Below are positions 43,278-55,553 of a stretch of 64,000 nt of DNA, piece after piece. Made by a program: the position numbers and the translations under genes. This DNA comes from Psococerastis gibbosa (taxonomy: Eukaryota > Arthropoda > Insecta > Psocodea > Psocidae). The DNA lies in NCBI GenBank assembly GCA_963971405.1, contig OZ020485.1, positions 39,863,469 to 39,927,468 of the forward strand, read 5' to 3'. A model generated the notes under the pieces. The model saw nothing but the letters and a program-made list of their open reading frames with translations. It was not told where the DNA came from and searched no databases. Positions within the stretch are counted from its first letter, which is position 1; each line of letters begins with the position of its first letter.

Positions 43278-43486
43278 GGCAAGCCTTAAAAAAAACTGTC
43301 AAAGATCTGCACCTCAATAAAGCTATTTACTCATTAGAGTAAATTTAATGGGTTTGGGATATTAATTATTACTATTTGGTAGATACTGTAGTGTTTATTG
43401 ATGTGGGATAGAATAATATGTTACAAACTGTCTTGACAATGCATTTTACTTTGTAAAGTTCTATATATGCGGACAATGTACATTAT

Positions 43487-44334
43487 TGCTTTCCAATTTA
43501 TACGTAGTATAATTGCTTTCCAATTTATACGTAGTATAAGGAAAGCTTTGTGACGGTCGAAATTTTCGATTCCGAGATTTCAACGGATTTACACGTTTTG
43601 AGGTCCCAGGAACCCAAAAAAGTGGTTTTTACGAAATGTCTGTCTGTCTGTCTGTCTGTGCGTCGATTTCCGGGCAAACTACTCGGTCGATTTTGATGAA
43701 ATTTGGCATGTAGGTTCACAAAATTCATACCTCGGAATGATTTTTTTATTTGGGGCTAACTTAATTTGGGGGGTTTTTTATTTCAAAAAACTTCAAAAAA
43801 AATTATTTCTCAAAAACGGCTCCAACGATTTCTTTTAAATTCACATATATTCCAGTCGTTCTTAATGTTGATAAAATGCGGGGGGTCGCTTACCCCTTGA
43901 TAGCTTGCTTCTGGGGGTAAAAAAATAAAAATAACTTAATTTTAATGAAAAATGACTAAAAAATAATATTTCTGCGAAACTTTTCTATCGATGATTTCTA
44001 CCTTCAGGCATGTTTTAGGTGTTAAGTTGAGTAACGAAACCGGACAGTTGGCTTTCCCAAAAACCTATTTGCTTTTGCGCAAAAATTTTTTTTTAAAAAA
44101 ATGATAGAAACTTCACGCTGAAATGCATTGCCTGCCCTGCCATTATTACTGTGTTGTAATGTGTTTTAAATATATTGAGGTTACCTCACCTTCAGTGACG
44201 TCAGGTGGACACCCCCCCCCCCCCGAGATATCCGAAATTTAACCGTTGGAAAATTATTTACCATGAATTATTCATTTTCTCTCCCTACTAATTGATAAAT
44301 TGGAAAGCATGTTCGAGTAAACTCGGACCGGTTC
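43487..44334 (-). mobile_element. 0.9-kb CAGA TIR element (copy 1, minus)
   Basis: Minus orientation: its right end is duplicated in tandem (TTGCTTTCCAATTTATACGT twice at 43486-43530) and its left end GGACCGGTTC is at 44325-44334. Short CTGT array near 43637. Confidence 0.9.
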
Positions 44335-45242
44335 TCTTATCTTGCCACCGAAGTCGCACATAAAAAGTAATGTGTCGTTCCTTTAATTATATTTTTGTGA
44401 CATCTAATCTGTTGTAACAGTAACTTCTTAGGAAATAAATTCTAGAGTAGGTACTGCATCTAATTTTTAAGTTTTTAAATCACTAGTAACGGCTCCATGA
44501 CGCATGCACTGAACAAATTAGACAATGGTCTAATTTAGGTGCCTATACGACCTTTTGTACCTTATAAATGAAAGTAAAATATTTGCTTAAATCGCTGAAT
44601 GCTCATAGCTGAACAAACACAGGAAAAAGCGGAAGGTATATTAGAACAGTTTCATTTATTTGTAGCTGTTGTTCACATTTTTACGGATGTAAATACGGAC
44701 TTTAATATGTGAATTTACCGCTTCAGCACTTAAATTAAGCTGGGAAGCGTCAGCGATTGCCCCATTTTCCAGCTTTCGTTCATTCAATCTCACACAATAG
44801 GGTACGTGCCTATTAGGCTGTAGCGATTTTAATTAATATAGGTACCCAATATACTAATGTTCACTGATCTTAATAACCGTGAACACGATAGATATTGCCA
44901 GTAACCTTTCAGACTTGTCACATCTGCCGGTCTAATGGGAGTTGGCAATTTTTGTGAGGCGGTTGTTGAGTATTTTCCGGTATCATGGAATATACATTTG
45001 TAACAAAACAACGTAGTCCGTAAATACATACCAATGGGGGCAAATACTCCAAAGAGTCCCATGTAGGCCATGTATACAAAAAAATAACATATTTGTTTCA
45101 TTCCATATGTCGGCTACAGTAAACTTATTGTATTTTGTTTAACCAACAAGCATTCAAATGAAATCTATAATACGATCAGTGCTAGACTTGTATATGCTAC
45201 AGTACAAATTTAATAGGAATTCGTGTACTGTATTATACCTAG
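44335..45242. other. No recognisable feature (also 54517-55424)
   Basis: AT-rich. 'cttgccaccgaagtcgc' at 44341 is a scrap of an S1 SINE head. The 90-residue minus ORF at 44829-45101 is truncated in copy 2, which argues against a gene. Confidence 0.4.
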
Positions 45243-45356
45243 CAGGGGCCGGGAACCTTTTTCTTACATGGAGCCAATTTTCAGCCTTTTTTTAGCCTTA
45301 GGCGAGCGGAGCTACACCAGGAGTCTTTCAGAGCCATGTTTGGCTCCCGATCACTG
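45243..45356. mobile_element. Small hAT-like MITE, CAGGGGCCGGGAACC family, 114 bp
   Basis: CAGGGGCCGGGAACC to GGCTCCCGATCACTG, flanked by ATACCTAG and GTACCTAA (6 of 8). The copy 2 version (55425-55553) has an extra 'ggagccaggggctcc' segment. Confidence 0.7.
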
Positions 45357-45942
45357 GTACCTAAGTATAGATGGAGTAGGCATACAGTTTAGTTTATCGT
45401 AAGGATTACAATTTTCTTACTCCCTTGATAAGAGAAGAGTTCACTGAATAGAACACGTTAAATTTGATTTATTACGGAAAATAAAGCAATATGCTGCACA
45501 ATGTATGACTTAACAATGTATTCTCAACTCATGAATATTATAGAGGTGCGGTAATTCTTGACAGCATCAAAAAGAAAATTTAGTGCCTATTTTATGAATG
45601 AAGCTTTACATATTTAAATATTAAAATATTTAGGATGGAAAATCTTGCTGTTATTGCCAGAACCAACAAATTTTAAGACTTCGCTACCAAGTCTTTTCAA
45701 TATTTTTGAGGCAGGGGAGGGAGAAGCAAGATGACAATTTGCTTCGTAAAAGAAGGTTGTAATAGTTTCCTCGTTAGTCCGGGTCAATTTCGTAATTATT
45801 TCAGATTGCTGGTCAATCGCCCCCCTCCCTCCCCCCCCCCCCACAATCTCAAATGACGCCCCTGTTTGCACCGTTTATTAACTTCCACAAACTTGGATAA
45901 CATATCTTCAACTTCCATAGGCGCAGCTATCTACTAGGTCGG

Positions 45943-46142
45943 NNNNNNNNNNNNNNNNNNNNNNNNNNNNNNNNNNNNNNNNNNNNNNNNNNNNNNNNNN
46001 NNNNNNNNNNNNNNNNNNNNNNNNNNNNNNNNNNNNNNNNNNNNNNNNNNNNNNNNNNNNNNNNNNNNNNNNNNNNNNNNNNNNNNNNNNNNNNNNNNNN
46101 NNNNNNNNNNNNNNNNNNNNNNNNNNNNNNNNNNNNNNNNNN
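45943..46142. other. Assembly gap, exactly 200 N
   Basis: 200 consecutive N. A round number indicates a fixed-size placeholder written by a scaffolder rather than a measured gap. A 105-residue ORF spanning it is meaningless. Confidence 0.99.
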
Positions 46143-47995
46143 CCACCGGCCAGAGAGCTATCCCTTGCTTGGAGTCTGCACTCTTGTGATACTCATTTTG
46201 CCAGGAGGAAACGCTTGCAGCCATAATGCGCGTGCCACAGATGATAATCAAACATGCATTTATTATTAAATGATCATAGACACTCCCACTGCAGAAATCT
46301 TATCAAGCGTAAGCCAATTTGAAACACTGGCGACGATACGTAAATGAAGCATTAAATGTATTGTACATATTTTAAGCATCAGTTCTCTAATTCAGTGGTT
46401 CCCAACAGGAGGTTTGTGGACCATTGGGAGTTCGGAAGGCATGTCAGAGGGGCCCAAAAGATATCATTAAATATTAATTGTTTTTATTATTATGAAGTTA
46501 ATCGCATACAAACAATTTAATGAATTGGATCCGATTGATTTCTTCAGTCGCATCACTAAGTAACGTAATGATTTTATTTCTATTTTTGCAGCAGAATAGC
46601 TTGTCTATACTACGTTATATTCAGTACAATAGTAGTTTAGCTCTTAATTCTTGAGTGCCGATTATAACAAATAATCAATGTTTTATAACTATCGTATATT
46701 ATGTATCTGCAGCCAGAGCGATTATTTTTAATCTTAACCTGGGATTAAAAATGTAAACAAGGTAATAACTAGAATGGAAAGCGCTATTTCAAATTGTTTT
46801 GTTTACATTTTTAACCCCAAGAATAAGTTAACACTATCGTAAATGGCATAGTAGGCCCAAAAGAGGATGAATACCGTGAATCTGACTCCTCTGCAATAAA
46901 AGTAATAATACCAATTTATTATTAATATGTTAATATCAAGCTGCTGGTCTAGCGGAGTTGGTTACACCCTCTCAGGTTCAACCCCACAAAGGGATGTGGG
47001 GTGGTGATTGCAAATAGCAAGGAAACCACAATTGCGGTTTCTAATCCGAAAGTACGTTATCGGGAAACCAACACTTGCCGGGGACATCAAAGAGGTTAAA
47101 GGCGAAACAGGCGAGGAAAAGGATACAATGGCGAATGCCAATAGTAAAGTGAAGACAGGTTGTCCCAAGGTAAACCAAAGAGCAAGTGTGAAACTCGGAA
47201 GGGGGCAGGGGGGTTGGGAGGTTTGAGTAGAGTTGCGAAACAGGGTGGGTGGGGGGGGGGGGTAAAACGTTGGGAGCCCCGTGCTGCCGATAGAGGGTAA
47301 TAGCGTGAGTTCTTTACGACCGTTCATCAAACACCCCCCCCCCCCCCCGCCCCGCGCCGCCTTACCTCCCCTCCCCCTCCATTTCCCTCCCCTTACATCA
47401 ATGGGCTCATCTCACTAGTCAGCTGACTCTAATACGAAGCACCCTGATCCTTTCTAGATGGGAAGAAAATGAAATGGGTGAGAAAAACCTAGCAGCAGAA
47501 GGTAAAAATTCATGTTTTTTTACACTTATACGGTTGGCCCTCGCTTTTATGTGTTTTTCTTACTTCCTTAGTTCCTTATTGCGTTGCGGTATTAAGTTAG
47601 CCTTGGCAGCTCTGTGTTGAACATTATGTAGTTGCGGAGCACAATTTCTTTCCATTCTTTCTTCCTGAATTATGAGGGGTCGGGACTCGGGTTGCGTAAT
47701 CAAGGGGTTTTTACCAGGAGTAAAATACATTTTCCTGTGATCCTTCACTTATAGCCTTTTACTCTTCGTATTTGCTTGTGCCGTTGTTCACGTAAAATAT
47801 TAAATTATTTAATATATATATATATATAAATAATAACAGAAATATATAATAATAATATATTAAAATACCAATTAACTTTATTGTTCATTAAAAGATTTTG
47901 ACTATTTTAAGGAATTCAGGCAAATTCTTAAAGTAAATAAATGAATGACTTTTGTTCTGTTACTAAGCGAACCTAACGGTGTTATACTCAACTAA

Positions 47996-48125
47996 GAAGC
48001 CCCGGGGGGACATGCCCACCGAAGCGTGGCCAGAAAGTGTTGCAAGTGTAGGGGTGGAACCAACGACTTTTCCAGTGAAAGTCGGTGTTATTACCAATAC
48101 TCTACATGTTCTGGCAAAGGACATA
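47996..48125 (-). mobile_element. tRNA-derived SINE S2 (copy 2 of 37846-37975)
   Basis: Essentially the same sequence as 37846-37975. Confidence 0.75.
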
Positions 48126-48567
48126 AAGTTATACGTAAATGTTTGCCATAAAGTCGTCTTTAGGTAATTATGTCAGTAAACGACAGCGCGTTACGCCCTC
48201 CTAGGCTTAATACATTAAAGATAAAGCCGACATTAATCAGGAAATGGGGAATTGTATACTATAGTCACCCAACCAAGTAATTTTATTTTAATTAATTTCC
48301 TGCAGCATATTGTAATCTTTTTCATTGGCAAGTTGATTACAATACCAAACATCGGTATTTCAATGATAAAAAAATGTGCATTGCATATGCCGATTTACTG
48401 AATACGGTATTGTACATTCAATTGTATAAGTTAGAATTGCTAGAATTAGATAAAGAAAGAATATTGTCTTTTTCACATTGGGTCAAATAAATAAATAAAA
48501 TAAATAATAATATATTATTATATATTTATATATAATATATTTATGTATTTATTATTATTATTATTAT

Positions 48568-48980
48568 TGTAGCGGATGGGTTGCACTACAATAAAATGTT
48601 CTGAAGCACGGGACGATAAACAACACGCGAAATAATAATATCGAGACGAGAATGTATTTATCCAACACAACAAAACCGATTAAATATACAAAATTGATTA
48701 CTACGAGAAACTAACGTTAAGATTGACCGAATTGCACTGACAGACTGCAGACCCTCTCTCAGCGTTTATAAAAGCCCGTAGAAAAATCTGGAAGCAACTG
48801 GAAATTGCTGGAAATATCATTTCTTCGCTAGAACAGGATGGAGACTTCCATGTCCATAAGGTAAGTACAGAGAACTGTTCTAGAGGGATCGCGAGTGGTG
48901 GAGTCCGATGTGCAGGTTGCCCCTTATGAACGGGGGTTGTGTGTCCTTGGTTGGCGCGTGTATTGTGTGTATACGACACA
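48568..48980 (-). mobile_element. Solo LTR, 413 bp (copy 2 of 38420-38847)
   Basis: Same TG...CA ends and TTAT flanks (48564-48567, 48981-48984). It is 15 bp shorter, through loss of 8 bp near 48705 and a few bases near 48915. Confidence 0.7.
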
Positions 48981-49043
48981 TTATCATTACCTAAAAGTTC
49001 AATAAAATGCAAATCTTTTATACAGAAAATTGAATACGATAAA

Positions 49044-49747
49044 GAACCGGTCCGAGTTTACTCGAACATGCTTTCCAATTTATCAAAATTAGTAGATAGA
49101 GAAAATGAGTAATTTCATGGTAAATAATTTTCCTATGGTTAAATTTCCGATATTTGGGGGGGGGGGGGGTGGTGTCCACCTGACGTCACTGGAGGTGAGG
49201 TAAATTCTAGATAGGTCAGACCAACACATTACCACACAGCAATACTGGCAGGGCACGCAATGCATTTGAGCGTGAATTTTCTTTCATTTTTTCAAAAAAA
49301 CATTTTTTTTTACAAAACCAAATACTTTTCTGGGAAAGCAACCTGTCCGGTTTCGTTACTTAATTTAACACCTAAAACATGCCTGAAGGTAGAAATCATC
49401 GATAGAAAGGTTTCGCAGAAAAATTATTTTTAGTCATTTTTCATTAAAATTTAGTTATTTTTATTTTTTTACCCCTAGAAGCAACCTATCAAGGGGCAAG
49501 CGCATTTCGTTAACATTAATAACGACTACAATATATGTGAATTTAAAAGAAATCGTTGGACCCGTTTTGAGAAATAATTTTTTTAGACTTTTTTTTTAGT
49601 TTTTTGAGAATAAAACCCCCCCAAATTAAGTTAGCCCCAAATAAAGAAATCATTCCGAGGTATGATTTTTGTGAACCTACATGCCGAATTTCATCAAAAT
49701 CGACCGAGTAGTTTGCCCGGAAATCGACGCACAGACAGACAGAACGT

Positions 49748-49793
<46 letters not shown>

Positions 49794-49917
49794 TTTCGTA
49801 AAAACCACTTTTTTGGGTTCCTGGGACCGTAAAACGTGTAAATCCGTTGAAATCTCGGAATCGAAAATCTCGACCGTCACAAAGCTTTCCTTATACTACG
49901 TATAAATTGGAAAGCAA
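49044..49917 (+). mobile_element. 0.9-kb CAGA TIR element (copy 2, plus)
   Basis: Counterpart of 38913-39794 with a shorter, less regular CAGA array at 49731-49793. Confidence 0.9.
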
Positions 49918-50688
49918 TAATTAAACCATTTTTACTGCCCTATTTACTTAGCCCATTGACTGTTACAATTACCCGTGTACAGTATTATACTGGTTAAGTT
50001 ACGTTACATAAAGTTAGATAATTATCAACAACTTAAGGTCTATAAAATAAATAGTTCGAAGCGCATGTTGCAGACTTGCAGGTGCTTTCTTTTTTTCAGC
50101 ATATGATCATTTATTACTACAAGTACTAGTACATAAAAAGCCTCCTAATTTTGGTCAGTTCAGGAATTTAATGTACGTCTTCCTCTTATTTTTACAAATT
50201 GTGTACTTTATGTATTAAATACATATATTGTAGCATTGTACGAGCCAGAACCCTGCAAGTATTATTAATGAGTAATGACTCAAGGTGTTGGGCAGATGTG
50301 CATTTAGTAAGCAGCAGGTTGACCCTGAATTTCATTTGGTAAGCAGCAGCTGTTTCACGCGAACATGGAAAAAGGAGCTAACTCCAAGGCTGCATACCTG
50401 TATAGGCATACCTGTATAAGCACGTGGAATCGGTATGCCTACGTATAACAGCTGCGGCGGGAACCGTAATTTGGGCAGGATGTGCAGTCGAGGTGGCCCC
50501 GACCAGCTCGTTTATGCAAATCGTAGGTAGTCCTCGCCCACCACAATTTGAAGGAGAACCTCGCTGGTCCCATGCCTTCTCTGCTTTAAAGATTTACTGT
50601 GTGAGGTAGGCCAAGAAATGAAACCAAGATATAAGGCATGGGACGAGAACCCGTGATGTACAGGAGTCTTCTTCTTAAGGTTACAATC

Positions 50689-50898
50689 TTAGCGATTGGT
50701 TGGCAGCAACTCCCAGCATTTCGTCCTCCAGTTTACTCGGTCCTCGATCTTCCTCTTCAGTTCTTGATATGATATTGCTCCTGCGTCTTCTTTTACTTGA
50801 TCCATGAATTCCTTCTTCGGCCGTCTTCGGTTATTTCCTTCTACTGTGCCCTCGATAATAGTGTGTACAGGAGTACACTGTGAGAAAAGAGGCTGCAC
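50689..50898 (-). mobile_element. LINE C-terminus L6 (copy 2 of 40566-40775)
   Basis: Same 69-residue reading as 40566-40775, without change. Confidence 0.85.
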
Positions 50899-50921
50899 TA
50901 GGAGGGGACGCGTACTACGTA

Positions 50922-51060
50922 GACGGGGATTCCACCAACGTCAATAGTGATATTAAATGTTTTTTGACGTGGTAGCAGACAGTTTTAGACTGTCTAAAAA
51001 TGTCTGCTAACACGTCAAAAAACATTTAATATCACTATTGACGTTGGTGGAATCCCCGCC
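50922..51060. mobile_element. Palindromic element (copy 2 of 40799-40937)
   Basis: Same arms and centre. The right flank here reads ATA instead of TTA. Confidence 0.9.
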
Positions 51061-51266
51061 ATAGAGATGAAAACCACCTAGTCACAGGAGTAATGAAACG
51101 GCAGATAGGGCGGGCCTACAAGGAAGAAAACCAACAGGGGTTACACTGGGAAGAAAGTGGTAACAGCCAAAGAAAGTTGCTGGAATGAAATAAATAACAA
51201 TAGTCTACTGGTGAATTTTTGGTAACAGGGACGAAGGTGAAGTAGCATCCTCATACGGCGTATTGT

Positions 51267-51474
51267 CAATGGCGGATCCACGGGCGGGGGGGGGGGGGTC
51301 AGGGGGGTCATGACCCCCCCAAAATGAGTTAATTCATAGTAAATTTGTAAGATACCTAGTAAAAATAAATAAATAAAACTCAACTTTTCAACAAAAAAAA
51401 TTACCTTTTAAACTTACAAAAAACTTGTGAACCCCCCCTAAATTTTCGGCTGGATCCGCCCTTGATTGTATATT
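51267..51474. mobile_element. hAT-like MITE GGCGGATCC (copy 2 of 41144-41343)
   Basis: CAATGGCGGATCCACGGGCG to CTGGATCCGCCCTTG. This copy keeps GGATCC where copy 1 has GAATCC. Confidence 0.8.
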
Positions 51475-51773
51475 GGACGCTCGGCTTCGAGAAGATCGCC
51501 TGGATCCGTCATTGTGTTCATCCAATCCCTGCCTCGAGGCCTGGCAGAGTAGAGCGAAGCATGCCATTAGAATGGAGCAGGGGTCAGGGGTCGGTTGATA
51601 TAATACAGTGCTAGCCAAACCATAACCCCGCAACAAGGGGCCAAGTCCACCTTGGTTATTCACTACTCTGTGCCTATCTTGCGCGGCACGCTTCGAGAAA
51701 CACGGCTGGCTTCTAGAGGATCTGTGCGTCGTAATCTAACCTATTTGTTGTGCTGTGCATCTGAGTAATACAG

Positions 51774-52241
51774 CTGGGCTGCCGTTGTCCGGGAATAGTC
51801 CCGGAATTCCGGGAATTTTTTAAAGTACGGAATTTTTCCGGACCTATCAATTTCCGGGAATTTTCCGAGACCTTGCCGCAATATGAAAAATTGCGCTAAA
51901 TCGAGCTAGCACGGCAAATTTAAAAAAAAATATTTAAAAAAATGGCGTAAACCTAACCTACAAACGTGTTTTTAAGACAAAATGCAGTAATTTCTGAATA
52001 CTTGATACAGCAAAAAACGTACAATTACTCCAAATAGCCTAAAAATATTTTTAATACAGGTTTAAACTAAAAAAAACTCTAAATTTAAAAAAACTTCTTG
52101 GTTATGATGTTAGTGGAGCCGAAATTTTATACCGGTTTGTTGGTAGTACCTTTAGGCAGCAAACTTTCGAATTTTCCAGGAATTCCGGGACTTTTCAAGC
52201 AGTGATTCCGGGAATATGAAAATAATGAAACGGCAGCCCTG
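51774..52241. mobile_element. hAT-like MITE CAGGGCTGCCGTT (copy 2 of 41653-42120)
   Basis: Same 468-bp length, with TAATACAG at 51766-51773 and 52242-52249. Confidence 0.9.
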
Positions 52242-52477
52242 TAATACAGCCGCACTGCTAGACTCAGCCTCATGCAACTCAACAGCCTTAACAGCTCCCC
52301 CCCCCCCCCCCCCCCGCCACCTGCCAGCTCACGGACATGGTACTAGCTTTGCACTAAATCTGGATAGACATAATACAATAGTCGTTATAATACAAAAATG
52401 TGGCAAATTTTAACTATTAAGCTAAATAAAAATATATAATATACTAAATTTAGGAACAAAGATTCCAATCAGGCAAG

Positions 52478-53466
52478 CAGTGGCGTAAATAACACCCCCG
52501 TAACCCTCGCGGCGCTGGGGGGGGGGGGGGGGCGCGGCAGGCATTGATGGGGGCGTACTTCAGTTCCCAAAAATAATAAGATAATTTAGAAATCTACGTA
52601 GGTAATAAAAATATTAAATATCAATTCGTTATCCATGTTGACTTTATGAAATTAGGAACTTCATCTCAATTAAAACTAAAAATTACCTTTCCCGCCAATC
52701 CTGCGCTTCACCAGTGGCAGCAGAATACACTAGGTACCAACAAAACCAGACAGTGGCTGGTACGTTTTCCATTATTATATTTTATTATTTATACTACAAT
52801 CTTTTTCTTCCCATTCCACCAAGACCGTAGGCACCGAAATGAAAATTTGAGAATTAAATGCATCTAGTACGGTAACATGAATATGTCTTCCTCTGTAAGC
52901 TTTACTGCTGTTAAAATCGTAAAACCTCACTGTTTCGGGCCTACTTTTTTGAAACATTTCCCCCCGGGGGAGACCCCCGGACCCCCCTATTTGCTCCGAT
53001 AACAGTTAACATTCCTTTGTAAGTTTTGTGTTGTATATATCTTTACTTTACTGCTGTTAAAATGAGTAAAATCCAACTATATTACACTTATATTTTCAAT
53101 ATTTTTCCCCGGTGGGGACTCCCGGGGAACCTCTGCGTACAATATTATTTCTTTACAATCTAAGCCGTTGTAATGGTAACATAACGCATATCCACAAAAT
53201 GTTATCTGGCTGTGTCCCCACCAAATTAGCATTTTACGTGCCTATGCAGGCTATGCTATGCTGTCATATATAGCCAACGAGTAACACCATCACCTCTTAA
53301 GAATGCACTAGATAAGATCACAGCCACCCCTGAAAAAAAAAAATCCTGACCACGGCCTTGCATTCCACTATTGACTATCACTTATAACAAAGATGAAATA
53401 ATACGACAAGGTAGGGCGCACCAAATGTCTTGCGGGAGGGCGCAGCAAAAGTTATTTACGTTACTG
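52478..53466. mobile_element. hAT-like MITE CAGTGGCGTA, 989 bp (copy 2 of 42357-43277)
   Basis: Same ends and GGCAAG flanks (52472-52477, 53467-53472). Longer, mainly because it retains an additional GC-rich module ('ccccccgggggagacccccg' at ~52960) and a longer G tract. Confidence 0.85.
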
Positions 53467-53674
53467 GGCAAGCCTTAAAAAAAACTGTCAAAGATCTGCA
53501 CCTCAATAAAGCTATTTACTCATTAGAGTAAATTTAATGGGTTTGGGATATTAATTATTACTATTTGGTAGATACTGTAGTGTTTATTGATGTGGGATAG
53601 AATAATATGTTACAAACTGTCTTGACAATGCATTTTACTTTGTAAAGTTCTATATATGCGGACAATGTACATTA

Positions 53675-54516
53675 TTGCTTTCCAATTTATACGTAGTATA
53701 ATTGCTTTCCAATTTATTCGTAGTATAAGGAAAGCTTTGTGACGGTCGAAATTTTCGATTCCGAGATTTCAACGGATTTACACGTTTTGAGGTACCAGGA
53801 ACCCAAAAAAGTGGTTTTTACGAAATGTCTGTCTGTCTGTCTGTCTGTGCATCGATTTCCGGCAAACTACTCGGTCGATTTTGATGAAATTTGGCATGTA
53901 GGTTCACAAAATTCATACCTCGGAATGATTTTTTTATTTGGGGCTAACTTAATTGGGGGGGTTTTTTATTTAAAAAAACTTCAAAAAAAATTATTTCTCA
54001 AAAACGGCTCCAACGCTCCAACGATTTCTTTTAAATTCACATATATTCTAGTCGTTCTTAATGTTGATAAAATGCGGGAGGTCGCTTACCCCTTGATAGT
54101 TTGCTTCTGGGGGTAAAAAAATAAAAATAACTTAATTTTAATGAAAAATTACTAAAAAATAATATTTCTGCGAAACTTTTCTATCGATGATTTCTACCTT
54201 CAGGCATGTTTTAGGTGTTAAGTTGAGTAACGAAACCGGACAGTTGGCTTTCCCAAAAACCTATTTGCTTTTGCGCAAAATTTTTTTTTTTTTAAATGAT
54301 AGAAACTTCACGCTGAAATGCATTGCCTGCCCTGCCATTATTACTGTGTTGTAATGTGTTTTAAATATATTGAGGTTACCTCACCTTCAGCGACGTCAGG
54401 TCCCCCCGAGATATCCGAAATTTAACCGTAGGAACATTATTTACCATGAATTATTCATTTTCTCTCCCTACTAATTGATAAATTGGAAAGCATGTTCGAG
54501 TAAACTCGGACCGGTT
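53675..54516 (-). mobile_element. 0.9-kb CAGA TIR element (copy 2, minus)
   Basis: Counterpart of 43487-44334. The C tract near 54400 is reduced and a ~10-bp 'gctccaac' repeat is added near 54010. Confidence 0.9.
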
Positions 54517-55424
54517 ATCTTATCTTGCCACCGAAGTCGCACATAAAAAGTAATGTGTCGTTTCTTTAATTATATTTTTGTGACATCTAATCTGTTGTAA
54601 CAGTAACTTCTTAGGAAATATATTGTAGAGTAGGTACTGCATCTAATTTTTAAGTTTTTAAATCACTAGTAACGGCTCCATGACGCATGCACTGAACAAA
54701 TTAGACGATGGTCTAATTTAGGTGCCTATACGACCTTTTGTACCTTATAAATGAAAGTAAAATATTTGCTTAAATCGCTGAATGCTCATAGCTGAACAAA
54801 CACAGGAAAAAGCGGAAGGTATATTAGAACAGTTTCATTTATTTGTAGCTGTTGTTCACATTTTTACGGATGTAAATACGGACTTTAATATGTGAATTTA
54901 CCGCTTCAGCACTTAAATTAAGCTGGGAAGCGTCAGCGATTGCCCCATTTTCCAGCTTTCGTTCATTCAATCTCACACAATAGGGTACGTGCCTATTAGG
55001 CTGTAGCGATTTTAATTAATATAGGTACCCAATATACTGATGTTCACTGATCTTAATAACCGTGAACACGATAGATATTTCCAGTAACCTTTCAGACTTG
55101 TCACATCTGCCGGTCTAATGGGAGTTGGCAATTTTTGTGAGGCGGTTGTTGAGTATTTTCAGGTATCATAGAATATACATATGTAACAAAACAACGTAGT
55201 CCGTAAATACATACCAATGGGGGCAGATACTCCAAAGAGTCCCATGTAGGCCATGTATACAAAAAAAAACATATTTGTTTCATTCCATATGTCGGCTACA
55301 GTAAACTTATTGTATTTTGTTTAACCAACAAGCATTCAAATGAAATCTTTAATACGATCAGTGCTAGACTTGTATATGCTACAGTACAAATTTAATAGGA
55401 ATTCGTGTAATGTATTATACCTAG

Positions 55425-55553
55425 CAGGGGCCGGGAACCTTTTTCTTACATGGAGCCAATTTTCAGCCTTTTTATAGCCTTAGGCGAGCGGAGCTACACC
55501 AGGAGTCTTTCAGAGCCATGTTTGGCTCCGGAGCCAGGGGCTCCCGATCACTG
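55425..55553. mobile_element. Small hAT-like MITE (copy 2 of 45243-45356)
   Basis: Ends as in copy 1. The extra palindromic segment 'ggctccggagccaggggctc' lies near 55524-55543. Confidence 0.7.

Larger units (their letters stand above)
35984..45942. repeat. ~10-kb block, copy 1 (left contig end)
   Basis: Collinear with 46143-56137 from its first to last base, with scattered substitutions and small indels. It ends at the last base before the N gap. Component elements are listed separately. It is probably one allele of the same locus as copy 2, not a true tandem duplicate. Confidence 0.95.

Noticed and set aside
45934..46251. 105-codon ORF across the gap
   Set aside because: It is translated through the N gap.
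46962..47330. 122-codon minus-strand ORF with a proline-rich stretch
   Set aside because: It reads through poly(G)/poly(C) tracts. In the other allele (36806-37176) a different tract length breaks the frame into two ORFs, so it is not under coding constraint.
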